A DNA stretch of 64,000 bases from Akkermansia muciniphila (GTDB taxonomy: Bacteria > Pseudomonadota > Gammaproteobacteria > Burkholderiales > Burkholderiaceae_C): contig CALQKH020000002.1 of assembly GCA_943331105.2 (NCBI GenBank), positions 124,001 to 188,000 of the forward strand. The letters are read 5' to 3'. Numbering within the stretch: the stretch's first letter is position 1; every line of letters starts with the position of its first letter. Positions 55,569 to 64,000 of the stretch are shown here, in pieces. Both the position numbers and the translations under genes were made by a program. The notes under the pieces were generated by a model. It was not told the origin of the DNA and searched no databases. It saw only the letters and a list, made by a program, of their open reading frames with translations.

Positions 55569-56186
55569 TCAGTAATCGGGCTGCCAGTCAACAGTGATGC
55601 GCTTGCCAGGCAAGTCAACACCATCAACAAAGGCCGAAACAAAGGGGATCATGCGCTCCAAAGCTTTACCGCCTTCGGTTTCAGGCGCTGCCTCGATGAC
55701 CAACACCGTTTGCGGGCCCGTGGACATGAGATCTCGCACTTGACCCAAGTCAAGACCCTCGCGATTAACCACTTGCAAGCCCAGCAAATCGACCCAGTAG
55801 TACTCGCCATCGGCGGCGGCTGGGAAACTGGAACGTGGCACAAAAATGCGTGCGCCGCGCAAAGACTCAGCCGCATTGCGGTCTTCCAGGCCATGAGCGC
55901 AGGCCACCACCGAATCGGAGTGGTTCTTGACTTCTTTGATGGGGAGCAGCAAAGGCTCGTTCCAGTTCGTCTGAGAGACCGGCGCTGAAGCCGTTGCAGT
56001 CGAACGCTTGGGTTTCATAGGCCGATCAGGCGGCAACAAAAACCAAGCCTTGGATGAAAAAAGCGCCTCAGGGGAGGCGCTGTGGGGCAAGACCTTGAAC
56101 CAGCCTTTGATGCCCCATGCATCGGTAATGCGCCCGATTTCGATGGCATCGGCCGGCAAAGCGGCACTTTCCAAAGACGGGTGCAT
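55569..56186 (-). CDS. rimM: 16S rRNA processing protein RimM
   Basis: RimM binds ribosomal protein S19 and aids 30S head maturation. The 205-residue protein has an N-terminal RimM domain (IEIGRITDAWGIKGWFKV) and a C-terminal PRC-barrel (EYYWVDLLGLQVVN, ending RITVDWQPDY). A longish Ser/Thr/Pro-rich loop (about 55-75, KPKRSTATASAPVSQTN) sits inside the first domain. It follows rpsP by 16 bp. Confidence 0.95.
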   Translation of the reverse strand: MHPSLESAALPADAIEIGRITDAWGIKGWFKVLPHSASPEALFSSKAWFLLPPDRPMKPKRSTATASAPVSQTNWNEPLLLPIKEVKNHSDSVVACAHGLEDRNAAESLRGARIFVPRSSFPAAADGEYYWVDLLGLQVVNREGLDLGQVRDLMSTGPQTVLVIEAAPETEGGKALERMIPFVSAFVDGVDLPGKRITVDWQPDY

Positions 56187-56202
56187 GACCTTGCTGGGCT
56201 GA

Positions 56203-56454
56203 TCAGGCAGCTGTTTTGCCAGCTTGACGGATCAGGCGTTCCACGGTGGGAGATGCCTGAGCGCCAACGCCTTTCCAGTAGGTCAAGCGGTCTTGAGCAA
56301 TGCGCAGACCTTCTTCGCCGCCTTTGGCTGTAGGGTTGTAGAAACCAATGCGCTCGAGGAAGCGGCCATCGCGACGCACGCGCTTGTCAGCAACGACGAT
56401 GTTGAAGAATGGACGTGCCTTAGAGCCGCCGCGGTTCAAACGAATAACAACCAT
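56203..56454 (-). CDS. rpsP: 30S ribosomal protein S16
   Basis: An 83-residue ribosomal protein, [20 protein letters not shown] with [21 protein letters not shown], of normal length. First gene of rpsP-rimM-trmD-rplS. The operon promoter should lie in 56455-56591, shared with the divergent acetyltransferase. Confidence 0.98.
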   Translation of the reverse strand: MVVIRLNRGGSKARPFFNIVVADKRVRRDGRFLERIGFYNPTAKGGEEGLRIAQDRLTYWKGVGAQASPTVERLIRQAGKTAA

Positions 56455-56591
56455 GATTTATCCTTGGGTGGTTGGGTCTCTCCGGAACAATTGCCGGGAA
56501 ACCCGTTTTCTTTCAGAGTTTGAGACACGCAAGTGGCCACCCGGCCATTGACACACTGAAAAGCCCACCATTATACAACGGGAGCCTTGCC

Positions 56592-57113
56592 TTGCCTCTG
56601 ATCCGACCCAGCCGTGACGAAGACGTCACCGCCATTACCGCCATCTACCGGCACCACGTCCTCACCGGCACGGGTACCTTCGAAATAGATCCTCCCAACG
56701 AGGTCGACATGGCCAACCGGCGAGAAGACGTGCTGTCCAAGGGTTTGCCATATTTGGTGGTTGAAGACGAAGGCCGTGTGATCGGATTTGCTTATTGCAA
56801 TTGGTTCAAACCACGCCCAGCCTATCGATTTTCTGCCGAAGACTCGATCTACATGGCGCCGGATGCGCACCGAAACGGCTTGGGCAAGGCTTTGCTGGCC
56901 GAGTTATGCGCTCAAGCTGAACGCGCGGGCGTTCGAAAGCTTTTAGCGGTCATCGGTGATTCGGCCAATGCAGGCTCCATTGGGTTACACCGTGCATTGG
57001 GCTTTGGCCATGTTGGGACGCTCAAATCGTGCGGTTGGAAATTTGACCGCTGGCTGGATGTGGTGATGATGGAAAAGCCTTTGGGTGCAGGTGACAGCAA
57101 GGCTCCGCAATAA
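56592..57113 (+). CDS. GNAT family N-acetyltransferase (phosphinothricin-acetyltransferase-like)
   Basis: A 173-residue acetyltransferase resembling the PAT/Pat group: IRPSRDEDVTAITAIYRHHV at the N terminus, GFAYCNWFKPRPAYRFSAEDSIYM, and the acetyl-CoA loop APDAHRNGLGKALLAEL. Members can acetylate phosphinothricin or methionine sulfone; the natural substrate here is unknown. The start is a TTG at 56592 with GGAG seven bases before it; no ATG fits. It precedes the TM2 gene by 7 bp. Confidence 0.85.
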   Translation: MPLIRPSRDEDVTAITAIYRHHVLTGTGTFEIDPPNEVDMANRREDVLSKGLPYLVVEDEGRVIGFAYCNWFKPRPAYRFSAEDSIYMAPDAHRNGLGKALLAELCAQAERAGVRKLLAVIGDSANAGSIGLHRALGFGHVGTLKSCGWKFDRWLDVVMMEKPLGAGDSKAPQ

Positions 57114-57120
57114 TCAAAGC

Positions 57121-57567
57121 ATGAAAAATAAAACTCTCGCGACTTGGTTGGCTTTTTGGGGAGGCCCGTTGGGCTTGCACCGCTTCTACCTTCACGGCTT
57201 CAAAGACATGTTGGCGTGGATGTTGCCTATCCCGACCGCGTTGGGGTTTTATGGTTTGGAACGGGTCAAGCAGTTTGGACAAGACGACACGCTCAGTTGG
57301 ATGTTGATTCCCTTGCTGGGCTTTACCTTGGCCGGTTGCGCCATGACTGCGATTTTTTATGGGCTCATGTCCATTGAAAAATGGAATGCCCGTTTCAACC
57401 CGCAAGCCGAAGCTCTGAACCCGGCAGGCCAAACGCAATGGGCCACCATCATCGGCATTGTCACGGCTTTGCTGCTGGGCACAACCGTCATGATGTCCAG
57501 CTTGGTCTTCAGCTTCCAACGTTATTTTGAATTCCAGATTGAAGCGGCCCGCCTGATCAGCCAGTGA
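57121..57567 (+). CDS. TM2-domain membrane protein, unknown function
   Basis: A 148-residue membrane protein. The N terminus has the TM2-type motif AFWGGPLGLHRFYLHG followed by a hydrophobic hairpin; two further helices lie at about 60-85 and 107-132. TM2 proteins have no agreed role. The ATG at 57121 is preceded by 7 bp from the acetyltransferase stop. Its 3' end overlaps the convergent folK by 11 bp. Confidence 0.75.
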   Translation: MKNKTLATWLAFWGGPLGLHRFYLHGFKDMLAWMLPIPTALGFYGLERVKQFGQDDTLSWMLIPLLGFTLAGCAMTAIFYGLMSIEKWNARFNPQAEALNPAGQTQWATIIGIVTALLLGTTVMMSSLVFSFQRYFEFQIEAARLISQ

Positions 57568-58057
57568 GGCTATCCGGCTGCGAGAAACGCTCAATCTGCT
57601 GATCAGCAACCGCTGCCAGCAACTCTTGCGCAACAAGGCTTGGGCAAACATCTGCCAAAGGCACCAAGACAAATGCACGCTCGGTCCACCGGGGGTGGGG
57701 CAAAGTCAAACGAGGACTTTGCACGCGGGCATCCCCGTAAAACAACAAATCAAGATCCAAAGTACGCGGGGCATGGGAGTAAGGCCTCAAGCGACCCGCT
57801 TGATGTTCTAGGCTGAGCAAGGCGTCCAATAGATCAGGCGCACTCAATCGGGTGGCAATTTCGGCCACCGCATTGACAAAATCAGGTCCTAGCGCCTCAT
57901 GGGGGACCGTGCGATAAAGACTCGACCGAGCGGTCAGCTGGGTGCCCGGCAAAAGCGCCAGCGCATCAAATGCCCGAAGCACTGTTTGTTGGGCTTCGCC
58001 CAGATTGGCACCCAACGCCACGTAAGCCATGACGGGGGCTTTTTGTAACTGGGGCAT
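57557..58057 (-). CDS. folK: 2-amino-4-hydroxy-6-hydroxymethyldihydropteridine diphosphokinase
   Basis: HPPK pyrophosphorylates the pterin for folate synthesis. The 166-residue protein shows VALGANLGEAQQTV, SSLYRTVPHEALGPDFVNAV and PRTLDLDLLFYGD, then LPHPRWTERAFVLVPLADV. It follows pcnB by 25 bp, the usual pairing. It overlaps the TM2 gene tail to tail. Confidence 0.95.
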   Translation of the reverse strand: MPQLQKAPVMAYVALGANLGEAQQTVLRAFDALALLPGTQLTARSSLYRTVPHEALGPDFVNAVAEIATRLSAPDLLDALLSLEHQAGRLRPYSHAPRTLDLDLLFYGDARVQSPRLTLPHPRWTERAFVLVPLADVCPSLVAQELLAAVADQQIERFSQPDSLTG

Positions 58058-58082
58058 GGCCGAAATTCAAGCGCCCAGTCGA

Positions 58083-59648
58083 TCAAAACTGGGGTTCTGT
58101 TGATTGACTGCCCGCATCGCCACTTTCACCCGGTTTGCGGCGACGGCGGCGACGCTTTTTGGGCGCACCCTCTTGTGCATGATCGGGTGCCGTGTCTTCA
58201 GGCCTTGATTCTGTGGCTGCAGACGCAGCAGCACCCTCGGGGCGAGGTGCACGACGCACGCGCGGTTTGGCGGCTTGTGCCATCTGCTGTTCTGCCTTGG
58301 CCGCTTGTATCAAGTCTTCACGCTCCGAGTCACTGGCCATGCTGAACTCTTGCCACCAGTCGGCCAAACGGATGTCGACCTCTTCAATGTCGGCACGCAA
58401 TCGCAAGAAGTCAAAGCCTGCGCGAAAGCGTGGCTGCTCGACCAAGCCAAAAGGCGTGCTGCCCACGCGCTTTTCAAAGCGCGGCTGCATCATCCAGATC
58501 TCGCGCATGTCAGCGGCCAGCTTGCCGCGCCCGGACACATCGCCAATGCGCGCATCAAACACTTCATCGATGGCATCTTGCAAAGCCGGGTGCGGGTGCT
58601 CCTTGCGCGCCAAGCGCTTGGCCCAGCCCTCTCGCACATCGGCCCACAGCACGCAAGCGAGCAAAAAGCTCGGCGCCACGGGCTTGCCCTCGCCCACGCG
58701 GCGGTCGGTATCGGCCAGGGCCACTTGCACAAAAGCGCTGTCGGCCCGCTCCACCACCACATCCAGCAGGGGGTAAATACCGGTGGCCAAGCCCAAATTT
58801 TTCAGCTGTGCAATCGAGGCCAGGGCGTGCCCGGTTTGCAGCAGCTTGTGCATCTCGTCAAACAGGCGGCTTTGCGGCACGTCGGCCAACAAAGTCGCGG
58901 ACTGGGCCAAAGGCTTGGCTGTTTTGGCTTCAAGTTTGAAGCCCAACGGATTGAGTTTGGCCGAAAAACGCACGGCACGGATGATGCGCACCGGGTCTTC
59001 GCGGTAACGCGCCACCGGGTCGCCGATCATGCGCAACACGCGCTTTTTCGAATCCTGAATGCCGCCGTGGTAGTCCACCACGATTTGCGACTCGGGGTCG
59101 TAGTACATGGCGTTCACCGTGAAGTCACGGCGCGTGGCGTCTTCATCTTGCGGGCCCCAAACGTTGTCGCGCAAAACGCGACCACTGGAATCGACTGCGT
59201 GCTGCATGCCTTCAAGTTGACGCTTGCTGGTGCGCTCATTGCCTTTGACCTGTTCTGCGGCCACGTTGTCCAGGTGCGCCCTGAAAGTAGAGACCTCAAT
59301 CACCTCGTTGTCACGCCCTCGGCCATACACCACATGGACGATGCGAAAGCGACGCCCAATGATGAAAGCACGTCGAAACAGGCCCTTGACCTGTTCGGGC
59401 GTGGCATCGGTGGCTACATCAAAGTCTTTGGGGCGCAGGCCCAGCAGCAGGTCTCGTACCGCGCCGCCCACGATGTAGGCCTCAAACCCCGCTTGTTGCA
59501 GTGTGCGTGTCACGTGGATGGCGCGCTCGTCTACCAGGTTCGGGTCAATGCCATGCACCGATGCGGGCACCTCGGTGCGGCGGCCAAAGTGGGGCTTGCT
59601 GTTTTTGGGCGTCTTGCCCATCAGCTTGTCGATGAATTGTTTGATCAT
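58083..59648 (-). CDS. pcnB: Polynucleotide adenylyltransferase (poly(A) polymerase I)
   Basis: PcnB adds poly(A) tails that mark RNA for decay. The 521-residue protein has the class II nucleotidyltransferase core VGGAVRDLLLGLRPKDFDVATDA, the RRDFTVNAMYYDP motif and RYREDPVRIIRAVRFSAK, with a longer C-terminal tail (about 455-521) that is disordered and ends in a strongly basic run (KKRRRRRRKPGESG). CCA-adding enzymes are relatives, but the C-terminal features fit PcnB. Its ATG overlaps the HAD stop. Confidence 0.93.
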   Translation of the reverse strand: MIKQFIDKLMGKTPKNSKPHFGRRTEVPASVHGIDPNLVDERAIHVTRTLQQAGFEAYIVGGAVRDLLLGLRPKDFDVATDATPEQVKGLFRRAFIIGRRFRIVHVVYGRGRDNEVIEVSTFRAHLDNVAAEQVKGNERTSKRQLEGMQHAVDSSGRVLRDNVWGPQDEDATRRDFTVNAMYYDPESQIVVDYHGGIQDSKKRVLRMIGDPVARYREDPVRIIRAVRFSAKLNPLGFKLEAKTAKPLAQSATLLADVPQSRLFDEMHKLLQTGHALASIAQLKNLGLATGIYPLLDVVVERADSAFVQVALADTDRRVGEGKPVAPSFLLACVLWADVREGWAKRLARKEHPHPALQDAIDEVFDARIGDVSGRGKLAADMREIWMMQPRFEKRVGSTPFGLVEQPRFRAGFDFLRLRADIEEVDIRLADWWQEFSMASDSEREDLIQAAKAEQQMAQAAKPRVRRAPRPEGAAASAATESRPEDTAPDHAQEGAPKKRRRRRRKPGESGDAGSQSTEPQF

Positions 59649-60313
59649 TCTTGAAAGAGGTCGAGGATGCGCCAGCCGCGTTCCGTGGCCAGTTGACGCA
59701 ACCGAGCGTCAGGGTTCGTTGCCACCGGATGGTGGGCTTTTTCCAGAAGGGGCAAGTCGTTCATGGAGTCCGAGTAGAACGTCATTTCCACGTCGCTCCA
59801 GCCCAAACCTTTTTGGTCCAACCAATGCGAAACCCGGATGACTTTACCCTCCCTGAACGACGGGATGCCACGGATCTCGCCCGTGATCCAGCCGCTGGCA
59901 TCGCGTTCCAGGTCTACCGCGATCAATTCGCTGACCCCGAAGGCCTGGGCAATCGGGCGGGTCACAAACTCGTTGGTGGCGGTCACGATCACAACCGTGT
60001 CACCCGCGTGCTGGTGCGATCGTACCAGCGACAGCGCCTCGGGCGTGATCCGCGGACGGATCACTTCGTCCATGTAGCGAGCATGCGCCTGCGCAGCCTC
60101 GGCTGCGCCGCGTTCTCGCACTGCGCGGGTGGCAAAGCGTACGTAGTCATGAATGTCCAGCGTACCTGCTTGGTAATGGGCATAGAACTCATCGTTGCGT
60201 TGACTGAAAACCGCTGGATCGGTCCAGCCCATTTCTGTCGTGAACACGCCCCAAGTGTGGTCAGAGTCCAGCGGCAACAAGGTGTGGTCCAAGTCGAAGA
60301 GGGCGAGTTTCAT
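59645..60313 (-). CDS. HAD-IB family hydrolase (SerB/CicA-like phosphatase)
   Basis: A 222-residue haloacid-dehalogenase phosphatase with motif I FDLDHT (Asp7, Asp9), motif II (IVTATNEF), motif III Lys (REGKVIRV) and motif IV YSDSMNDLPLL. It resembles SerB and CicA-type enzymes, but the substrate is unknown. Overlaps both neighbours by four bases (hda stop upstream, pcnB start downstream). Confidence 0.88.
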   Translation of the reverse strand: MKLALFDLDHTLLPLDSDHTWGVFTTEMGWTDPAVFSQRNDEFYAHYQAGTLDIHDYVRFATRAVRERGAAEAAQAHARYMDEVIRPRITPEALSLVRSHQHAGDTVVIVTATNEFVTRPIAQAFGVSELIAVDLERDASGWITGEIRGIPSFREGKVIRVSHWLDQKGLGWSDVEMTFYSDSMNDLPLLEKAHHPVATNPDARLRQLATERGWRILDLFQE

Positions 60314-60996
60314 TCATTCTCCAGCATGGCGCGCACCAGTGGAATGGTCAGCGCGCGCTGCGTTTGCAAAGCATAGTGGTCCAGGTGGTCGAGCAGCTGC
60401 ATCAGACTGCCCAAATCACGCGAAAAGCGATTGAGCATGTAGGACATGACCTCATCGCTCAAAAAAAGTCCCCGAGCATCGGCCTCTTGGCGCAGCACAG
60501 CGCGGCGCTCAGACTCGTCCAACACCTGAAGGGCATCCACGCGGCCCCAACCCAAACGGCTGCGCAGGTCATCGCGCAGCTTCAAATCAGCGGGCGGCAA
60601 TGCCCCTGTCGCCAGGACCCAGCGCGGCAAACCTGTTCGAGGGGTCAGCGCGTTCACAAACCAATTGAATGCCGTGTGCTGTTGCTCAGCGTTGTACAAA
60701 TGCACGTCGTCCATCAACACCACCGCCCAATCGTCGTGGAACTCTGGCGGATTCATGGTGTGGGCGTCCAGCCAGCCGACTTGGACGCCCTGCTCGTTCA
60801 AGACATGGTGAACAGCGTGCAACAAATGCGTTTTACCGGAACCGCTTTCACCCCAAATGTACGTGGGCACTGGCGCGCGGCTGCTCGAAGCCGTCCACAA
60901 ACGCAAATGGTTCAAAGCGTCGGCATTGGGGCCCGGGAAAAAATTTCCCAACGTTGGCTTTGAGGCCAAGCCGATGTCCAAAGCCAACTGCTTCAT
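60310..60996 (-). CDS. hda: DnaA regulatory inactivator Hda
   Basis: Hda, with the DNA-loaded clamp, stimulates ATP hydrolysis by DnaA to limit re-initiation. The 228-residue AAA+ protein carries an N-terminal clamp-binding motif (KQLALDI), Walker A GESGSGKTH, VLMDDVHL and SRDLGSLMQLLDHLD. It is translationally coupled to perM upstream and to the HAD gene downstream. Hda is shorter than DnaA and lacks its DNA-binding domain, as expected. Confidence 0.93.
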   Translation of the reverse strand: MKQLALDIGLASKPTLGNFFPGPNADALNHLRLWTASSSRAPVPTYIWGESGSGKTHLLHAVHHVLNEQGVQVGWLDAHTMNPPEFHDDWAVVLMDDVHLYNAEQQHTAFNWFVNALTPRTGLPRWVLATGALPPADLKLRDDLRSRLGWGRVDALQVLDESERRAVLRQEADARGLFLSDEVMSYMLNRFSRDLGSLMQLLDHLDHYALQTQRALTIPLVRAMLENE

Positions 60997-62138
60997 GCCT
61001 GATCAGGCCCCTGCTCTGACGCACCCGAGCCGCTTTTTTGGTAGAGATCGCTTTGCAGGTACTGATCTCGCAGTCTGCGCAAGCCCACCAACAAAACCGC
61101 ACTTGCAGGCAAAGCCATCAAGACACCCACAAAGCCGAACACCTGACCAAAAGCCATCAATGACAAAATGACAGCGAGCGGGTGCAAGCCAATGCGCTCA
61201 CCCACCAATCGGGGCGTGAGCACGAAACTTTCAAGCAACTGCCCGAGCCCGTAGACCACGGCCACCATGACCAGCGCTTGTGCCGAGGCGAATTGCAACA
61301 AGCCTGCCAACAAGGCCAAAACCAAACCAAGTCCAAAGCCCAGATAAGGCACAAACACGGCCAAGCCAGTGAACACACCAATGGGCAAGGCCAAATCCAG
61401 ACCAAACAGGCCCAAACCCACGGTGTAGAAGACCGCCAAAGCCAACATCACCAAAAGTTGCCCCCGCAGGTATTCGCCCAAGACCAAGTCGCAGTCGTGC
61501 ATGAAACTGTCAAAACGCTCCCGCCAAGAGGGGGGAACCAGCACCAAAACGCTGTTCACCAGACGCGTCCAGTCGTAAAGCATGTAAAACAAGGCTACAG
61601 GCACCAGCACCGCATAACCGGCCAAGGCCAAGGCCACACTCCCACCCAGCTTGAGCGAGGACATCAATGGTGCCCACCAGTCCTCCCGGTTGGCACTCAA
61701 ATAGGTGACCAAATGGTTTCTGAGCTCGGCAACGTCCAAAGAGATGTTCAAACCCAGTTGGGCCAACAAGGGGTTGATCACCCCACCCATACGGTCCAGC
61801 AAGACCGGCAATTGCTGCTGCAGCAAGGGCCATTCGCGCACCAAGATTGGCACCAAAAGCAACAACAACCCCAAAAGTGCCAGCAGCGCTACGGCTTCAA
61901 CCAAGACAACGGCCAAAGCGCGGGGCAAGCGTGGGCCGGCAAGCCTCTCCAATTTGAGCACCAAAGGATGCAAAACATAAGCCAATACCGCAGCGATGAC
62001 AAAGGGCGCCAAGACCGGCGCCAGCAACCAAAAAACCACGGCCAGAACCAAGCCCACACCCAACCATGCGGCCAATCGGGTCATCAAAAAAGGAAGGGGT
62101 GCTTGCATGGGTTGGTGTGTTTTGTCAGGCAAGGCCAT
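60993..62138 (-). CDS. AI-2E transporter family membrane protein (PerM-like)
   Basis: A 381-residue membrane protein of the PerM/AI-2E family with about eight helices and the usual order: an N-terminal pair, a periplasmic region about 95-170 (LPVLLDRMGGVINPLLAQ), a helical GGSVALALAGYAVLVPVALFY, and the C-terminal PYLGFGLGLVLALLAGLLQF with GERIGLHPLAVILSL. Despite the name, few members export AI-2; ion or other transport is as likely. Diverges from purM and its stop overlaps the hda start. Confidence 0.9.
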   Translation of the reverse strand: MALPDKTHQPMQAPLPFLMTRLAAWLGVGLVLAVVFWLLAPVLAPFVIAAVLAYVLHPLVLKLERLAGPRLPRALAVVLVEAVALLALLGLLLLLVPILVREWPLLQQQLPVLLDRMGGVINPLLAQLGLNISLDVAELRNHLVTYLSANREDWWAPLMSSLKLGGSVALALAGYAVLVPVALFYMLYDWTRLVNSVLVLVPPSWRERFDSFMHDCDLVLGEYLRGQLLVMLALAVFYTVGLGLFGLDLALPIGVFTGLAVFVPYLGFGLGLVLALLAGLLQFASAQALVMVAVVYGLGQLLESFVLTPRLVGERIGLHPLAVILSLMAFGQVFGFVGVLMALPASAVLLVGLRRLRDQYLQSDLYQKSGSGASEQGPDQA

Positions 62139-62238
62139 GGTGGGACTGGGTCAAGCCTTAAAATAGGCCTTGATTTTAGTCTGCCGGCTCATTGATAGGC
62201 CCCTGCTTCACTCTGAATGCCCCATGCGGGCCAAAACC

Positions 62239-63270
62239 ATGACCCAAACCCCACTTTCTTACAAAGACGCTGGCGTCGACATTGTCGCGGGAGATGCTCT
62301 GGTTGAGCGCATCAAGCCCTTGGCCAAAAAAACCATGCGCGAAGGCGTACTGGCTGGCATCGGCGGTTTTGGCGCGCTCTTTGAGGTGCCCAAACGCTAC
62401 AAAGAGCCTGTACTGGTCAGCGGTACCGACGGGGTGGGCACCAAACTCAAGCTGGCGTTTGAGTGGGACATGCACGACACCGTGGGCATCGATTTGGTGG
62501 CCATGAGCGTGAACGATGTGCTCGTGCAAGGTGCTGAGCCGTTGTTTTTCCTCGATTACTTTGCATGCGGCAAGCTGGATGTCGACACCGCCGCTGCCGT
62601 GGTGGGTGGCATTGCCAAAGGCTGCGAATTGTCTGGCTGCGCTCTGATTGGCGGTGAAACCGCCGAGATGCCCGGCATGTACCCTGCTGGCGAATACGAC
62701 TTGGCCGGATTTGCGGTGGGGGCGGTCGAAAAATCCAAAATTTTGACAGGCCAGAATGTGAAAGCAGGCGATGTGGTTTTGGGCCTGGCCTCCAGCGGCG
62801 TGCACTCCAATGGTTTCAGTTTGGTGCGCAAATGCATTGAACGCGCTGGCACCAACGCCCCCGCCACGCTGGACGGCCAACCGTTCAAACAAGCCCTGAT
62901 GGCTCCCACACGGCTTTATGTGTTGAACGTCTTGGCCGCGCTGGCGGCACACCCTATCAAAGCACTGGCCCATATCACGGGCGGCGGTTTGCTGGAAAAC
63001 ATCCCTCGCGTTCTGCCCGACGGCCTGGCTGCGCACCTGCAAAAAGGCAGCTGGCCACAAACTGAATTGTTCGCTTGGCTGCAAGCGACTGCAGGCATTG
63101 ATGACGTCGAAATGAACCGGACCTTCAACAACGGCATTGGCATGGTGGTGGTGATTGACGAAACCGAGGCCCAAGCCTGCGCCGCAACCCTGCGTGCATC
63201 TGGTGAGCAGGTCTACACGATTGGCCGCATTGCACCTCAAGGCGACACAGCACAAGTGTTGGTTGCCTGA
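62239..63270 (+). CDS. purM: Phosphoribosylformylglycinamidine cyclo-ligase
   Basis: PurM closes the imidazole ring to give AIR in purine synthesis. The 343-residue protein shows [81 protein letters not shown] and [11 protein letters not shown]. The start could be ATG 62239 (MTQTPLS), as in relatives, or ATG 62224; neither has a clear ribosome-binding site. It diverges from perM across about 100 bp. Confidence 0.95.
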   Translation: MTQTPLSYKDAGVDIVAGDALVERIKPLAKKTMREGVLAGIGGFGALFEVPKRYKEPVLVSGTDGVGTKLKLAFEWDMHDTVGIDLVAMSVNDVLVQGAEPLFFLDYFACGKLDVDTAAAVVGGIAKGCELSGCALIGGETAEMPGMYPAGEYDLAGFAVGAVEKSKILTGQNVKAGDVVLGLASSGVHSNGFSLVRKCIERAGTNAPATLDGQPFKQALMAPTRLYVLNVLAALAAHPIKALAHITGGGLLENIPRVLPDGLAAHLQKGSWPQTELFAWLQATAGIDDVEMNRTFNNGIGMVVVIDETEAQACAATLRASGEQVYTIGRIAPQGDTAQVLVA

Positions 63271-63348
63271 TCGTATTCAAAACTCGTCTTTTAAAACGTT
63301 TCTGTGCGCTGGATTTGAGCAGGGGCCTGCCTACAAAAAGTTGGGCGA

Positions 63349-64000
63349 TCAAAGGCCGGAGAGCTCGCTTACCCGTTCCCTGAGCGCCGCTGTGTCCGGC
63401 GCCGAAGGTGCAGCATCCAAGTAAATCCTCAAGTCCTGCAAGGCTTCGTGCACCTGACCCATCTCAGCATGCACCAAACCCCGATCACGCCGCGCGGTCC
63501 AGGCCTCAGGCAACAAAATCACCAACCGGTCTTGCACTTGCAACATGCGAGGCCAATCCTCTTGTGACCTGAAAATTTCTTTCAAGTTGCGCAGCATTCG
63601 GGCCAACAGATCGCGCGGTGGGCAAGCTTGCAAATACAAACCCAAGGGTGTCTCTCCGTCGTCCAAGTCCGGGGCGGCTTTCTGGTCGATGGGGTCGCGA
63701 TAAGGGCTCAATCGCTCGGCCAAGTTGTCCAAGCCCAAGGACTCGCCCGATAGGGGATCAAGGACCACCAAGCCCCCATCCAACGACACCTTGACCAAAA
63801 AATGACCCGGGAAAGAAACTCCTTGCGCTTGCAAGTCGAGTGCCTGGGCCAACTCCAGCCAAATCACGGCCAAAGAAATCGGGATGCCACGGCGCGTCCT
63901 CAACACATCGTTGATGTAACTGTTTTCAGGGGCGTAGTAATCGTTGGCGTTGACGCCAAATCCGAGGTCTTTGTAAAAAACCTGCGTCAATATGGCCAAA
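63349..64000 (-). CDS. SirB1/transglutaminase-like family protein, 5' end outside window
   Basis: The C-terminal 216 or more residues of a SirB1-family protein. The frame stays open to the right edge, and relatives are about 270-290 residues, so the true start is outside. The N-terminal part shows NDYYAPENSYINDVLRTRRG, IPISLAVIWLEL and VSFPGHFLVKV with the Cys/His-less transglutaminase fold, and the end holds tetratricopeptide-like helices (AWTARRDRGLVHAEMGQVHEALQDL). It is convergent with purM. Function is unknown; it is not a regulator in the sense implied by the name. Confidence 0.8.
   Translation of the reverse strand, partial: LAILTQVFYKDLGFGVNANDYYAPENSYINDVLRTRRGIPISLAVIWLELAQALDLQAQGVSFPGHFLVKVSLDGGLVVLDPLSGESLGLDNLAERLSPYRDPIDQKAAPDLDDGETPLGLYLQACPPRDLLARMLRNLKEIFRSQEDWPRMLQVQDRLVILLPEAWTARRDRGLVHAEMGQVHEALQDLRIYLDAAPSAPDTAALRERVSELSGL

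Noticed and set aside
58275-59654. A 459-codon open frame antisense to pcnB
   Set aside because: Shadow of pcnB; His/Gln-rich nonsense protein.
62139-62238. Purine riboswitch or PurR-type operator before purM
   Set aside because: Only an imperfect short inverted repeat (TCAAGCC/GGCCTTGA) is visible; it does not match a purine aptamer or the known PurR operator.

Overview
The window reads as a stretch of core chromosome from a Burkholderiales betaproteobacterium, most likely Comamonadaceae (Limnohabitans/Rhodoferax-like). That assignment is inferred from protein resemblance and from gene neighbourhoods I recognise: hrpA/argA, folC-SPOR-cvpA-purF-metZ, rpsP-rimM-trmD-rplS, purM/perM-hda-HAD-pcnB-folK, and orn/M48-phhB-rsgA. 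I see no rRNA, transposase, prophage, plasmid or CRISPR array. Coding density is high and no gap reaches 300 bp; the largest, about 294 bp, lies between recC and an acyl-CoA ligase.

Layout. 1-9.7 kb: 3'-truncated hrpA helicase diverging from argA, then dsbB, fpr, yggX, a stand-alone MnmC-type oxidoreductase, a membrane-anchored glutamate-synthase-like enzyme, an orphan branched-chain-type binding protein, a PLP aminotransferase and a small secreted protein. 9.7-19 kb: a complete recC-recB-recD operon with overlapping stop/start codons; recC carries a perfect inverted pair of REP-like palindromes in frame. 19.3-21 kb: acyl-CoA ligase. 21-29 kb, minus strand: folC, SPOR protein, cvpA, purF, metZ, gltX, then tRNA-Ala, tRNA-Glu, tRNA-Asp and a terminator, then a MerR regulator with tRNA-Pro. 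29-40 kb: YffB-like thiol protein, glycine-zipper protein, ppnP, argG, a Bug-type binding protein, murB, yajQ, plsY-ridA, ybaK, an aldo/keto reductase, an acyl-CoA synthetase and a divergent hydrolase. 40-54 kb: prfB with its programmed +1 frameshift, pepN, fbp, an NYN-domain protein, a CoA-type Nudix hydrolase, a CobD-like membrane protein, rsgA-phhB-M48 protease, orn, and a DEAD-box RNA helicase behind a structured leader. 54-64 kb: rpsP-rimM-trmD-rplS, a GNAT acetyltransferase, a TM2 membrane protein, perM-hda-HAD-pcnB-folK, purM and the 3' part of a SirB1-family gene.

Functionally the window is dominated by translation and RNA metabolism (gltX, four tRNAs, prfB, rpsP, rplS, rimM, trmD, rsgA, orn, pcnB, RNA helicases), recombination and replication control (recBCD, hda), and purine, arginine, methionine and folate synthesis. 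I did not find a convincing new multi-gene system. The most unusual observation is the REP doublet inside recC. The next best are the folded leader of the DEAD-box helicase gene and a few uncharacterised lone genes.
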